A stretch of DNA of 64,000 nucleotides from Saccharopolyspora dendranthemae (GTDB lineage: Bacteria; Actinomycetota; Actinomycetes; Mycobacteriales; Pseudonocardiaceae). Below are positions 40,295 through 50,900 of the stretch, one piece after another; within the stretch, counting starts at the first letter, position 1; each line of letters opens with the position of its first letter. The stretch spans positions 1,326,798 to 1,390,797 of the forward strand of contig NZ_VIWX01000002.1 in assembly GCF_007829955.1 (NCBI RefSeq). The letters are read 5' to 3'. A model generated the notes under the pieces. The model saw only the letters and a program-made list of their open reading frames with translations. It did no database searches and was not told the origin of the DNA. A program made the position numbers and the translations under genes.

Positions 40295-41695
40295 TCAGGA
40301 GGGGTCGCCGAAGACCTTGCCGGGGTTGAAGATCCCGGCGGGGTCGAGGGCGCTCTTGATGTCGCGGTGCATGTCGACGACCTTCGGCGAGAGCTCGGCG
40401 TGCAGGCCCTTGCGCTTGAGCAGGCCCACGCCGTGCTCGCCGGTGACGGTGCCGCCGAGGTCGATCGCGTCGGTCACGATGTCGTCGAAGGCCCGCTGGG
40501 CGCGCAGGCGCGCCTCGTCGTCACCGGGCGGCGTGATGATCAGCGGGTGCAGGTTCCCGTCGCCGGCGTGGGCGATGTTCGCGATCTGCGTGTCGTGCTT
40601 CTGAGCAGCGGCTTCGATGCGCGCGAGCATGTCGGGGACCAGGGCGCGCGGCACGCACACATCCTCGGTGAGCAGCGGGCCGAGGCGCTCCAGCGCCGGG
40701 TAGGCGAGCCGTCGGGCCGCGAACAGCGCGTCGGCCTCCTGCTCGTCGGTGGAGCGGGCGCTCCAGGTGGCGCCCGCCGCGTCGAAGCAGCGGACGAGGG
40801 CGTCGACCTCCTGCTCCCCCGCCTGCCCGGGAGCGTCGGAGCGGCCCAGCAGCAGGACGTTGGCCTCGGCCGACAGGCCCATGTTCTTCCACTCGTCGAC
40901 CGCGCGCAGGCAGTGCTGGTCGAGCAGTTCCAGAGCAGAGGGCACGATCCCCTCGGCGGCGACTGCCGCGACGGCTTCACCGGCGGCCACCAGCGAGTCG
41001 AAGTAGCCCACCACGGTTCGCTCCGGAGCCCGCACGCCCGGCAGCAGCTTGACGGTCACCTCGGTGACCACGCCGAGCGTGCCCTCCGACCCGACGAACA
41101 GCCCGCACAGGTCGTACCCGGCGACGCCCTTCGCGGTGCGCCGCCCCAGCCGCACGACCTCGCCGGAGCCCACGACGGCCTCCATGCCGAGCACGTAGTC
41201 ACGGGTCACGCCGTACTTCACGCAGCACACGCCGCCGGCGTTGGTGGCGACGTTGCCGCCGATCGTCGACCACGGCGAGCTGGCCGGGTCCGGCGGGTAC
41301 CACGCACCGTGCTCGCGGCAGGCGGCGCGCAGGTGGTCGTTGACCACACCGGGCTGCACCACGGCGAGCTGCTCGCGAGGGTTGATCTCCAGGATCTCGT
41401 CCATGCCCTCGACGGAGATCAGCACGCACCCGTCGATGGCGTTCGCCCCACCGGAGAGCCCGGTTCCCGCGCCGCGGGGCACGACCGGAACCCGGTGCTC
41501 AGCGCACACCCGCACGGCCGCGACGACGTCCGCGGTGCTGCGGGCACGCACGACCGCGAGCGGCTTGTCCCAGGGCGCCCACTCGGCCTCGTCGTGGGAG
41601 AAGCGGCCGGTGGAGTCGGGATCGGTGAGCACGACCTCGTCGGGCAAGACCTGCCGCAGCGCGTGCAGAGCGGCGTTGTCCGAGTTCTCCACCAT
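40295..41695 (-). CDS. FAD-linked 2-hydroxyacid oxidase (GlcD-like), copy 2
   Basis: A 466-residue VAO-family flavoprotein closely related to the gene at 11270-12640. Matching segments are VVPRGAGTGLSGGANAIDG, PPDPASSPWSTIGGNVATNA with GGVCCVKYGV, and C-terminal IAHAGDGNLHP and TGEHGVGLLKRKG. The ATG at 41695 follows AGGAGGTAGC. No GlcE or GlcF gene is adjacent. The substrate is probably glycolate, D-lactate or another 2-hydroxyacid (family knowledge). Confidence 0.86.
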   Translation of the reverse strand: MVENSDNAALHALRQVLPDEVVLTDPDSTGRFSHDEAEWAPWDKPLAVVRARSTADVVAAVRVCAEHRVPVVPRGAGTGLSGGANAIDGCVLISVEGMDEILEINPREQLAVVQPGVVNDHLRAACREHGAWYPPDPASSPWSTIGGNVATNAGGVCCVKYGVTRDYVLGMEAVVGSGEVVRLGRRTAKGVAGYDLCGLFVGSEGTLGVVTEVTVKLLPGVRAPERTVVGYFDSLVAAGEAVAAVAAEGIVPSALELLDQHCLRAVDEWKNMGLSAEANVLLLGRSDAPGQAGEQEVDALVRCFDAAGATWSARSTDEQEADALFAARRLAYPALERLGPLLTEDVCVPRALVPDMLARIEAAAQKHDTQIANIAHAGDGNLHPLIITPPGDDEARLRAQRAFDDIVTDAIDLGGTVTGEHGVGLLKRKGLHAELSPKVVDMHRDIKSALDPAGIFNPGKVFGDPS

Positions 41696-41791
41696 CTGCT
41701 ACCTCCTGCTGGGCGACCCACCCACACATTAACCCTGCCGGAGGAACGAGAAGTTCGAGGCCTCGGGCGGTCGCCGAGCGAGCACGACCTC

Positions 41792-43249
41792 CTAGTCGAG
41801 CTCGGGGAACAGCGGGTTCCAGATCTGCCGCGACCCCCTGATCGGATCGGAGGCCAGCGACACCGGGACGTCGAGGATCCGCGTCTGCCGTTCGGCCGGA
41901 CCGTAGGCGGGCCAGCCGGGATCGCCGGTGGCGGCGAACGAGGTCCAAGCGTCGCGCATCGCGCCGGACAGCTCGTCGGCCCCCGCAGGCTCCTCGCCCA
42001 GCATCACCTTCGCCAGCGGGTCGTCGAAGTTGCCGAAGGTGAAGGGCACGTCCAAGCCGTGCGAGGCACCGAGCACCCCGTCGCGCTGGGCGGTCTCCCA
42101 GGTGAACTCGTAGAGAAAGCCGCGCCCGCCGGCCGCGGCCACCGCCTCCGCCATCCACACTGCGGGCATCCGGAACAGCCGGTCGCTGAGCAGCACGGTG
42201 TAGAGATCGGAATCGGCCACGCCCGGGTACGCGGACCGGTACTCCGCGACCGCGGCCGGAGGCAGGTGCACGCCCCGCGCCAGTCCCTCGAAATCGCGGA
42301 ACTCCACGGGCAGGTCGGCGGTGAACGCGGTCGCCTCGTCGCGGTTGAACCCGGCGATCACGTCGATGCCGTTGGCCGCGCCACGGCGCATCGCCACCCA
42401 CGGCAGCTCCGAGAGCACCTCGCCGTCGAGCACCACGTGGTGGGGCGTGCTGTTGGTCCAGGCCGCGCGGTTGTTGTTGATCTCCGCCATGGCGTTGGCC
42501 TGCGCGGCGTGCAGATCGGTGGCGGGCAGCTCCGAGAGCGCGGTGGCGGTGGCCGGGACGCCGAGCGGGCCGGTGATGAGCTCGCCGATCTTGCGGTGCT
42601 CGTCCTCGTCGAGGTACATCGACGCCGGGCTCTGCGCGATGGCACGGCGGAAGAGCCCCCGCCGCCCCGAACCCGCCACCAGGGTGGCCACCGAGACCGC
42701 GCCGGCCGATTCCCCGAAGATCGTGACGTTGTCGGGGTTCCCGCCGAAGGAGATGATGTTGTCGCGAACCCAGCGCAGCGCCGCCAGCTGATCGAGGATG
42801 CCGCGGTTGGCCGGTGCGTCCTCCACCCAGCCGAAGCCCTCGTAGCCGACGCGGTAGTTCACCGTCACCACGACCACGCCGCTGCCGGCCAGGTTGACCC
42901 CGTTGAAACCATCCGTCGACGCGGTCCCGCCCAGGAAGGCTCCGCCGTGGAACCAGACCATCACCGGCAGGTGCCCGCCGCGGTCCGGCGTCCACACGTT
43001 GACCGTCAGGCAGTCGGTGGAGTCACCGGCCTTCCACGGCGAGGGCATCGGTTCGACCGAGGCCTGCGGAACCGACGCGCTGTACTGCGAGGCGTCGCGC
43101 AACCCGTCCCAGCGCTGCGGCGGGACCGGCGCCCGGAACCGGCGCGGACCGTCGAGCGACGCCGCGTAGGGAATGCCCTTGAAGGCCATGACGCCGTCGT
43201 CGGTGGTGCCCCGCACAGCGCCGTGCTCGGTGCGAACGATGAGGTCCAT
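41792..43249 (-). CDS. type B carboxylesterase
   Basis: A 485-residue alpha/beta-hydrolase. The nucleophile serine is in IFGESAGAVSVATL and the oxyanion-hole loop is WFHGGAFLGG. SEDCLTVNVWTP-type start (here DSTDCLTVNVWTP) and NPDNVTIFG are family hallmarks. No signal peptide is seen. The ATG at 43249 begins the recognisable family sequence; a GTG at 43303, 3 bases after the acyltransferase stop, is an alternative. It appears co-transcribed with the WS/DGAT gene, which suggests a role in ester or storage lipid turnover. Confidence 0.87.
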   Translation of the reverse strand: MDLIVRTEHGAVRGTTDDGVMAFKGIPYAASLDGPRRFRAPVPPQRWDGLRDASQYSASVPQASVEPMPSPWKAGDSTDCLTVNVWTPDRGGHLPVMVWFHGGAFLGGTASTDGFNGVNLAGSGVVVVTVNYRVGYEGFGWVEDAPANRGILDQLAALRWVRDNIISFGGNPDNVTIFGESAGAVSVATLVAGSGRRGLFRRAIAQSPASMYLDEDEHRKIGELITGPLGVPATATALSELPATDLHAAQANAMAEINNNRAAWTNSTPHHVVLDGEVLSELPWVAMRRGAANGIDVIAGFNRDEATAFTADLPVEFRDFEGLARGVHLPPAAVAEYRSAYPGVADSDLYTVLLSDRLFRMPAVWMAEAVAAAGGRGFLYEFTWETAQRDGVLGASHGLDVPFTFGNFDDPLAKVMLGEEPAGADELSGAMRDAWTSFAATGDPGWPAYGPAERQTRILDVPVSLASDPIRGSRQIWNPLFPELD

Positions 43250-43306
43250 GCCGCCATACAACCACTGGAATCCGGATAACGGAGGGGGTTCCGCTGAGGC
43301 CACGTC

Positions 43307-44656
43307 TCACGTCCCGTCGCTGAGTTCGGCCACCGCCTGCGGCAGGGCCTCGGTGAGCTTCTCCAGGTCTGGCAGGGCGGCCCGGTTGGCCTGCACCCCG
43401 ATGTGCACGGTGTCGCGGAACTGCGAGACCGCGATCGACAGCGCCTGCCCGGCGGCCAGCGGGGCGACCGGGAACAGCTCCGCGACCTCGGCGCCGTCGA
43501 GCGCGGCGTGGAACCTCGGCAGCGGCACGTTGGTGACCATCGTGTCGAACAGCAGCGGCGCGCCTTGCGCGACCAGCGGTGTGGCCAGGTGGTGCAGCAG
43601 CTGCGGCAACCTCCCGGCCAGCACGGGGAACGCTCCGGGTCCGCGCATCGGGCCCGCGCTCTTGTTGGCGCTCATCTCCTCGCGGATGGTCCTCAGCCGC
43701 GATGCCGGGTCGGGTTCGTCGACCGGGAGTCCGCACAGGTAGCCGGAGAGCTGGTTGTTGCCGCTGCGCGGCTGGTTGCTGCGTCGGCGGCACACCGGGA
43801 TCAGGGCGCGCACCGGCACCTCGTCGACGTCGGCGCCGCGCGCGGCCAGCCAGCGGCGCAGCGCTCCCGCGATCACCGCGAGCACCACGTCGTTGGTGGT
43901 TCCGCCGCCGTGCCGGGTGCGGATGCGGCGGATGTCGGCGAGGTCGATGGGGACCAGCCCGAGCCTGCGGGCCGGGGAGGTCGAGGCGTGCATCGGCGAC
44001 GACTGCACCGGGATCCGCACGTTGCGCATGACCGACGCGGCGATGCCCAGCGACTCGCCGGATTTCGACAGCGTTCCGCGCAGCGCTCCGACCAGCTTCT
44101 CCGGCCGGCGGATCAGGCCGAGCGCTTCGTCCAGCGGGTTCGGCGACGTAGCCGCGGGCGTGTCGGTCAGGTCGGTGAACTCGTCGAGCAGCCGCACCCC
44201 GACCTCGACGGCGTCGTGCCCGTCGACCAGCGAGTGGTGGAACTTCATCAGCACCGCGAACCGGTTGTCGGCGAGCCCGGTGATCAGGTGCAGCTCCCAC
44301 AGCGGGCGGCGCTGGTCCAGCGGGTCGGCGACCAGCTCGGAGGTGAGAACCGCCAGCTCTTCACGACCACCGGGAGTGGGCACCTCGTGGTCGTAGACGT
44401 GCTCGGTGGCGTCGAAGTCGCGGGCCTCGCGCCAGTGAGGTTGCAGCCACGAGCGTTCCAGCCGCATCCGCAGCCTGCCGATGCGCCCGGCTCGCTCGGC
44501 GAGCAGTCGCCGCAGCCGGTCGCGGTCCACCGGCCTCTCGGCGCGGAACACCGCAACCGCCCCGACGTGCATGGGCGCGTCCTCGTGCTCCATGCACAGA
44601 AAGGCCCAGTCGAGCGGCGTGAGTTCACTTCTGGATGGCGTCTCGGTCGCGCTCAT
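43307..44656 (-). CDS. wax ester synthase/diacylglycerol acyltransferase
   Basis: A 449-residue WS/DGAT enzyme that makes triacylglycerol or wax esters from acyl-CoA. The active-site motif HHSLVDGHD is near residue 138. N-terminal LTPLDWAFLCMEHEDAPMHVG and C-terminal LFDTMVTNVPLP match the family. The ATG at 44656 follows GAGGAATGGG. It is the first gene of a two-gene leftward unit with the carboxylesterase. Confidence 0.9.
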   Translation of the reverse strand: MSATETPSRSELTPLDWAFLCMEHEDAPMHVGAVAVFRAERPVDRDRLRRLLAERAGRIGRLRMRLERSWLQPHWREARDFDATEHVYDHEVPTPGGREELAVLTSELVADPLDQRRPLWELHLITGLADNRFAVLMKFHHSLVDGHDAVEVGVRLLDEFTDLTDTPAATSPNPLDEALGLIRRPEKLVGALRGTLSKSGESLGIAASVMRNVRIPVQSSPMHASTSPARRLGLVPIDLADIRRIRTRHGGGTTNDVVLAVIAGALRRWLAARGADVDEVPVRALIPVCRRRSNQPRSGNNQLSGYLCGLPVDEPDPASRLRTIREEMSANKSAGPMRGPGAFPVLAGRLPQLLHHLATPLVAQGAPLLFDTMVTNVPLPRFHAALDGAEVAELFPVAPLAAGQALSIAVSQFRDTVHIGVQANRAALPDLEKLTEALPQAVAELSDGT

Positions 44657-45196
44657 CGCCCATTCCTCGTCAACACTGAAATTGGTCTTTCGCGTTGCGG
44701 ATCAGTTTCCGAATGGAACGCTCGGTGTCGTGCGAAGCAATCCGAATCCAGTTCGCAATCCGACGATCCGGTGAACCGCGACCGAGCCGACGAACCTCGA
44801 ACCTGCAGGTGAAGACGGCATCGACGGATTCCTCCCGGCGCTGCAGACGGTCGGCGTGCGCGCACCGGACCCCACAGCTGCGAGTTCTTCTCGGTTTGGC
44901 GCACGAGATCCATTCGCGTTCAGGTGCGCCGTTGCACAATTCGTCATCGTAACCGCTGGCGAGCGTTTCGACCTTAGCGAAGAAATGATCCGCTGAGAAC
45001 GACCGCCATCGGCCGCGGTGAAACCCGGAAGGGTTTTGATCACTCCGCTCGGTTCCGATTCGGGCTCCGCTGATCACCCGAACGGAGGCACGAACACGAC
45101 GGCCGCCTCCCCCGGTGGGGCGGTTGATGACCCCTAGCGCAGAGGACGGGCGATCAGGGGCCGCCGATTCTCACTCGAACGCTGCCCCGGACAACA
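44657..45196. other. intergenic stretch without a supported gene
   Basis: About 540 bases between the acyltransferase start and the metF-side terminator. Short frames on both strands lack family-like sequence or good ribosome sites. It should hold the promoter of the leftward WS/DGAT gene, but I cannot point to clear boxes. Confidence 0.6.
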
Positions 45197-45244
45197 CGAA
45201 ACCCCGCCCCCGCAGGCGTGTCGCGCTGCGGTGGCGGGGTTTCG
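45197..45244 (-). terminator. terminator at the end of the betaine/methyl-cycle cluster
   Basis: CGAAACCCCGCC at 45197-45208 pairs with GGCGGGGTTTCG at 45233-45244, and an inner CGCAG/CTGCG stem continues the hairpin. It lies 57 bases past the metF-like stop codon. Confidence 0.75.
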
Positions 45245-45300
45245 CGATTCCCAGCCGGGTGGCTCGTGGGATCGGAGCGAACCGATTCCGGAACGACTCC

Positions 45301-46188
45301 TTACTTGCCGGGCTCCCAGTAGTCCAGCATCGCCGCGAACGTCTCGAACGCGGGAGCGTTGAATCCGTAGGGGGCCTCGAGGTGGATGCTGATCGGGAAA
45401 CCGAGGTCGCGCACGCCGTCGACGACGCGCTTGTAGAGGTCCACGACCGCCTGCTTGCGCTGCTCGAACCCGAGCTCAGCGGTCTTGGCGACGAACTCCT
45501 GCTCGGCGGCGACGGCCTCGTTGCCCGGGTCCTGGATCAGCCACTGGATGAGCTTCTTGCTGCTCTCCACACCGGGGATGAACCCGAAGGACAGCAGGAT
45601 CTCCGGGCGGTGCGGAGTGGTGCGGGCGAACTCGGCGAGGAAGTCCACGATCGCGTCGGAGTGCAGCAGCTGCGTCATCCCGTAGGTGGCGCCGCGCTCG
45701 CACTTGAACCCGAAGCGGCCCTGCTCCCCTTCCCGGGTCGGGATGAGGATGGACCCGCGGTGCGGGACGACGTCCTGGTACTTCGTGAGGGCGTCGGTGG
45801 GTGCCACGCCGGGGCCTTCGCCGTCGGCCATGTTGCGGGGCACGCCGACGAAGGCGATGCCGTCCATGTCGACGTCGCGCAGAGCCTGCAGGCGTTCGCC
45901 CAGGGCTCGCTCGTCGTGGAAGGCGGTGACCTGCGTGCACAGGCCGCGCACGTCGGAGCCGAGCTCCGGCTGGATCGTGCGCCAGAAGTCGATGGTGTCC
46001 ATCTTGGGGCGGAAGTCGACCGGGCGGTCGCCGTCCTCCTGGATGATCCCGGGGATCATCACGTGCCGAATGCGGCCGGTCAGCCCGAATTGGCGGCTGA
46101 GCTCGGCGATCTTCTGTCCTTCTTCAACGGCCCTCTGCACACCGCCGTCGAGGTCGGGCGGAACCAGTTCGAGTGCGATGGTGGTCAT
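45301..46188 (-). CDS. metF: methylenetetrahydrofolate reductase-like protein
   Basis: A 295-residue TIM-barrel protein of the methylenetetrahydrofolate reductase superfamily. It would supply 5-methyl-THF to MetH. Visible segments are TIALELVPPDLDGGVQRAVE at the N-terminus, HVMIPGIIQEDGDRPVDF and ILLSFGFIPGVESSKKLI. It is not the classic E. coli MetF sequence and resembles the divergent actinobacterial type, so the assignment leans partly on context. The ATG at 46188 follows CTGAGGCC. A terminator separates it from ahcY, so it may have its own promoter in the 46189-46364 gap. Confidence 0.7.
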   Translation of the reverse strand: MTTIALELVPPDLDGGVQRAVEEGQKIAELSRQFGLTGRIRHVMIPGIIQEDGDRPVDFRPKMDTIDFWRTIQPELGSDVRGLCTQVTAFHDERALGERLQALRDVDMDGIAFVGVPRNMADGEGPGVAPTDALTKYQDVVPHRGSILIPTREGEQGRFGFKCERGATYGMTQLLHSDAIVDFLAEFARTTPHRPEILLSFGFIPGVESSKKLIQWLIQDPGNEAVAAEQEFVAKTAELGFEQRKQAVVDLYKRVVDGVRDLGFPISIHLEAPYGFNAPAFETFAAMLDYWEPGK

Positions 46189-46364
46189 GTCGGCCTCAGG
46201 TTTTCCTTCTGTCGACTTCGGTCACCGCAGCGCTCGAGAGATACGCCTGCGAACCTGCTCTCAACGGCAGGGACCGTTTTCTTTCAATGAGAAGGGTTTC
46301 GACCCGATCGGCGAGCCCGGAGAGCGGAAGTTCCCCGGGCTCACCGATGTTCGCGGATCCGGGG

Positions 46365-46395
46365 GTGGTCACCGCTCGCGGAGAGCGGTGACCAC
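46365..46395 (-). terminator. terminator after ahcY
   Basis: GTGGTCACCGCTC (46365-46377) pairs perfectly with GAGCGGTGACCAC (46383-46395) around a 5-base loop, directly after the ahcY stop at 46404. Confidence 0.75.
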
Positions 46396-46403
46396 GGACC
46401 GGA

Positions 46404-47861
46404 TCAGTAGCGGTAGTGCTCGGGCTTGTAGGGCCCGTTGACGTCGACGCCGATGTACTCGGCCTGCGCCTTGGTCAGCTTGGTCAGCTTGACCCCGAGC
46501 GCGTCCAGGTGCAGACGCGCGACCTTCTCATCGAGGTGCTTGGGCAGCACGTACACGTCCTTGGCGTACTCACCCGGCTTCGTGAACAGCTCGATCTGCG
46601 CGATCGTCTGGTTGGTGAAGCTGTTGGACATCACGAACGACGGGTGACCCGTCGCGTTGCCCAGGTTCAGCAAACGACCCTCCGACAACACGATGATGCT
46701 GTGCCCATCGGTGAACGTGTACTCGTGAACCTGCGGCTTGATCTCCAACTTCTGGACACCCGGAGTCTTCTCCAGCCCCGCCATGTCGATCTCGTTGTCG
46801 AAGTGACCGATGTTGCCCACGATCGCCTGGTGCTTCATCTTCGCCATGTGATCAGCGGTGATGATGTCGTAATTACCCGTCGTGGTGATGAAGATGTCCG
46901 CGTACTCGACAACCTCATCCAGGGTCTTGACCTCGTAACCCTCCATCGCCGCCTGCAACGCGCAGATCGGGTCGATCTCCGTCACGATCACCCGGGCACC
47001 CTGACCCCGCAACGACTCCGCGGAACCCTTACCCACATCACCGAAACCGGCCACCACAGCGACCTTGCCACCGATGAGCACATCCGTGGCACGGTTGATG
47101 CCATCCACCAACGAGTGCCGGCACCCGTACTTGTTGTCGAACTTCGACTTCGTCACCGAGTCATTCACGTTGATCGCCGGGAACAACAACTCCCCGGACT
47201 TCACCAACTCCACCAGCTTGTGCACACCAGTGGTGGTCTCCTCGGTCACACCCTTGATCTCACCCGCCAGCTTCGTGAACCGCTTACCATCCGCGGCCAC
47301 CGACTTGCGCAACGTCTCCAGAACGACCTTGAACTCATCCGGGTCATCAGCCGCCGGCTGCGGCACCGCACCCGCAGCCTCGAACTCCACACCCTTGTGC
47401 ACCAGCAGCGTCGCGTCGCCACCATCATCCAGGATCATGTTCGCGACCTTGCCGTCACCGAAATCCCACAGCTGATCGGTGCACCACCAGTAGTCCTCCA
47501 GCGTCTCGCCCTTCCACGCGAACACCGGAACACCCGCCGGAGCCTCCGGAGTGCCCTGACCCACCGCCACCGCAGCAGCAGCCTCATCCTGGGTCGAGAA
47601 GATGTTGCACGACACCCACCGCACATCCGCACCCAGAGCGACCAGCGTCTCGATCAACACCGCCGTCTGCACCGTCATGTGCAACGAACCCGCAATCCGC
47701 GCACCCTTCAACGGCTGACTAGCAGCGAACTCCTTCCGCGTAGCCATCAAACCCGGCATCTCGTGCTCGGCCAAACGGATCTGATGCCGACCAGACTCAG
47801 CCAACCCCAGGTCCTTCACGGCGAACTCCAGGCCGTTGACCTTCTGCAACTTGACGCTCAT
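46404..47861 (-). CDS. ahcY: adenosylhomocysteinase
   Basis: Hydrolyses S-adenosylhomocysteine, the inhibitory by-product of methylation, to homocysteine and adenosine. The 485-residue protein has the NAD motif [16 protein letters not shown] near residue 272, the AACSF-like region as [16 protein letters not shown], and [18 protein letters not shown] and the C-terminal KPEHYRY of the family. ATG 47861 follows AGAAGGGGAG. It lies 47 bases after metH in the leftward cluster. Its codon use is strongly biased, which leaves a long non-coding open frame on the other strand. Confidence 0.96.
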   Translation of the reverse strand: MSVKLQKVNGLEFAVKDLGLAESGRHQIRLAEHEMPGLMATRKEFAASQPLKGARIAGSLHMTVQTAVLIETLVALGADVRWVSCNIFSTQDEAAAAVAVGQGTPEAPAGVPVFAWKGETLEDYWWCTDQLWDFGDGKVANMILDDGGDATLLVHKGVEFEAAGAVPQPAADDPDEFKVVLETLRKSVAADGKRFTKLAGEIKGVTEETTTGVHKLVELVKSGELLFPAINVNDSVTKSKFDNKYGCRHSLVDGINRATDVLIGGKVAVVAGFGDVGKGSAESLRGQGARVIVTEIDPICALQAAMEGYEVKTLDEVVEYADIFITTTGNYDIITADHMAKMKHQAIVGNIGHFDNEIDMAGLEKTPGVQKLEIKPQVHEYTFTDGHSIIVLSEGRLLNLGNATGHPSFVMSNSFTNQTIAQIELFTKPGEYAKDVYVLPKHLDEKVARLHLDALGVKLTKLTKAQAEYIGVDVNGPYKPEHYRY

Positions 47862-47908
47862 GACTCCCCTTCTGTTTCTTTCTGATCAGCAGCTGATGGA
47901 CAGCGGAA

Positions 47909-50900
47909 TCAGGTGTTGAAGTACTTGGCTTCCGGGTGGTGCGCGATGATCGCGTCGGTCGACTGCTCGGGGTGCAGCTGGAACTCCTCGGAGAGCTCGA
48001 CTCCGATGCGTTCGGCCTCCAGCAGGTCGACCAGCTTGGCGCGGTCCTCGATCTCCGGGCACGCGCCGTACCCGAACGAGTAACGAGCGCCCCGGTAGCC
48101 GAGCTTGAAGAACTCGCGGACGTCCGTCGGGTCGTCCTGCGCGACGTTTCCGCCGTTGGCCCAGGCCATCTCGCGCCGCACGCGGCGGTGCCAGTACTCG
48201 GCCAGCGCCTCGGTGAGCTGCACGCCCATGCCGTGCACCTCCAGGTAGTCCCGGTAGGCGTTCTTGGCGAACAGCTCGTTGGCGAAGTCGGCGATCGGCT
48301 GGCCCATCGTCACCAGCTGGATCGGCAGCACGTCGACCTGACCGGTCTGCTCGGCCTGCTCCCGCGTGCGGAAGAAGTCGGCCAGGCACAGCCGGCGGTC
48401 ACGCTTCTGCCGGGGGAAGAAGAACCGGTGCCGCTCCTGGGCGTCGGGCTCCTCCTTGTCCAGCACGATGAGGTGGTTGCCCTCGGTCACGCACGGGAAG
48501 TAGCCGTAGACCACTGCCGCGTGCTGCAGGATGCCCTGCGTCGACAGCTCGTCGATCCAGTGGCGCAGCCGCGGGCGGCCCTCGGACTCGACGAGCTCCT
48601 CGTAGGTCGCTCCCTCGCCCTTCTTGGCCCCGCGCAGGCCCCACTGGCCGAAGAACGTGGCCCGCTCGTCCAGCAGCTGCAGGTAGTCGTTGACCGCGAC
48701 TCCCTTGACCACCTTCGAGCCCCAGAACGGCGGAGTCGGGACCTCGACGTCACCGTCCACGTCGGACCGCGTGGTGTCGTCGTAGCCCGGCTCGTCACCG
48801 GCCTCGGCCTTGCGCTTCTCGGCGATGCGCTGGGAACGCGCGCGGCGTTCCTTGCGCTCGGCCTTCTTGGCCTCCTCGGCGGCGTCCTCCTCGGGGGAGT
48901 CGCCGCGCTTGATGGACATCAGGCGGTCCATCAGGTTCAGGCCCTCGAAGGCGTCCTTGGCGTAGCGGACGTCGCCCTCGTAGACCTCGTCGAGGTCCTG
49001 CTCCACGAAGGAGCGGGTCAGCGCCGCGCCACCGAGCATCACCGGGTACTTGTCGGCGACGCTGCGGGAGTTCATCTCCTGCAGGTTGTCCTTCATGATC
49101 ACGGTGGACTTCACCAGCAGACCGGACATGCCGATCACGTCGACCTTGTTCTCCTCGGCGGCCTCGATGATGGTGTTGATCGGCTGCTTGATGCCGATGT
49201 TGACCACGTCGTAGCCGTTGTTGGAGACGATGATGTCGACCAGGTTCTTGCCGATGTCGTGGACATCGCCCTTCACCGTGGCCAGCAGCAACTTGCCCTT
49301 GCCGCCGGAGTCGTCCTTGTCCATGTGCGGTTCGAGGTGAGCCACCGCCGCCTTCATGACCTCGGCGGACTGCAGCACGAACGGCAGCTGCATCTGGCCG
49401 GAGCCGAAGAGGTCACCGACGACCTTCATACCGCCGAGCAGATCCTCGTTGATGATCTGGATCGGGGCCTTCTCCTGCATGCCGGCGTCGAGGTCGTCCT
49501 CGAGACCGTTGCGCTCACCGTCGACGATCCGCTTCTGCAGACGCTCGAACAGCGGGAGCTTGGCCAGCTCCTCGGCGCGCGAGGCGCTGGAGGACTTCGC
49601 GGTCTGACCCTCGAAGAGCTCCATGAGCTTCTGCAGCGGGTCGTACTCCCCGTCACGCCGGTCGTAGACCAGGTCCAGGGCGACCTTGCGCGGCTCCTCG
49701 TCGATCTTGTTCATCGGCAGGATCTTCGACGAGTTCACGATCGCCGAGTCCAGCCCGGCCTCACGGCACTCGTTGAGGAACACCGAGTTCAGCACCTGGC
49801 GGGCCGCCGGGTTCAGACCGAAGGACACGTTGGACAGACCCAGCGTGGTCTGCACGTCCGGGTGCAGCCGCTTGAGCTCCTTGATGGCCTCGATCGTCTC
49901 GATGGCGTCCTTGCGGACCTCTTCCTGACCGGTGGTGATCGGGAAGACCAGGCAGTCGATGATGATCGCCGACTCTTCCAGACCCCAGTTGGTGGTCAGG
50001 TCCTCGATCATCCGCTCGGCGACGCGCAGCTTCCAGTCCTTGGTGCGCGCCTGACCCTCTTCGTCGATGCAGGTCACCACGACGGTGGCACCGTGCTCGC
50101 GGACCATCCGCATGACCCGGTCGAACCGGCCGCCCGGCTCGGTGCCGTCCTCGTAGTTGATCGAGTTGACCGCGCAGCGACCGCCCAGCTCCTCCAGGCC
50201 GGCCTCGATCACGTCGGGCTCGGTGGAGTCGACCATGATCGGCAGGGTCGACGCGGTGGCCAGCCGCGAGGCCAGCTCCCGCATGTCGTGCGTGCCGTCC
50301 CGGCCCACGTAGTCCACGCACAGGTCCAGCATGTGCGCGCCTTCGCGGGTCTGGGCCTTGGCGATCTCGACGCAGTCCTCGTAGCGCTCCTCGAGCATCG
50401 CCTCCCGGAACGCCTTGGACCCGTTGGCGTTGGTGCGCTCACCGACGTTGAGGATCGAGGCGTCCTGGTCGAAGGGAACGCTCTGGTACACCGACGAGAT
50501 CGCCGGGATGACCTCCGGCGTGCGCACGGTGGGGGCGGTGCCACCCACTGCTTCGGCGACCGCGCGGACGTGGTCGTTGGTGGTACCGCAGCAGCCGCCC
50601 ACGAGCCGTGCGCCGTAGTCGCGCACGAAGCCCGCCAGCGCCTCGGCCAGTTCGTCGGGCTGCAGCGGGTACACCGCACCGTTGGCGCCGAGCTCCGGAA
50701 GACCGGCGTTGGGCATCACCGACAGCGGGATCCGCGAGTTCTGCGCCAGCACCCGGAGGTGCTCGCTCATCTCCGCGGGACCCGTCGCGCAGTTCATCCC
50801 GATCAGGTCGATGCCCAGCGGTTCCAGCGCCGTCAGCGCCGCACCGATCTCGGAACCGACCAGCATCGTGCCGGTGGTCTCCACGGTGACCTGCGCGATG

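Noticed and set aside
44670..45077. Overlapping 113- and 135-codon frames upstream of the WS/DGAT gene
   Set aside because: They overlap each other in different frames, lack ribosome sites and have low-information sequence; the region is better read as intergenic.
46416..47885. A 489-codon open frame opposite ahcY
   Set aside because: It mirrors the very strong codon bias of ahcY, with an Arg/Leu/His-rich composition and no recognisable motif.
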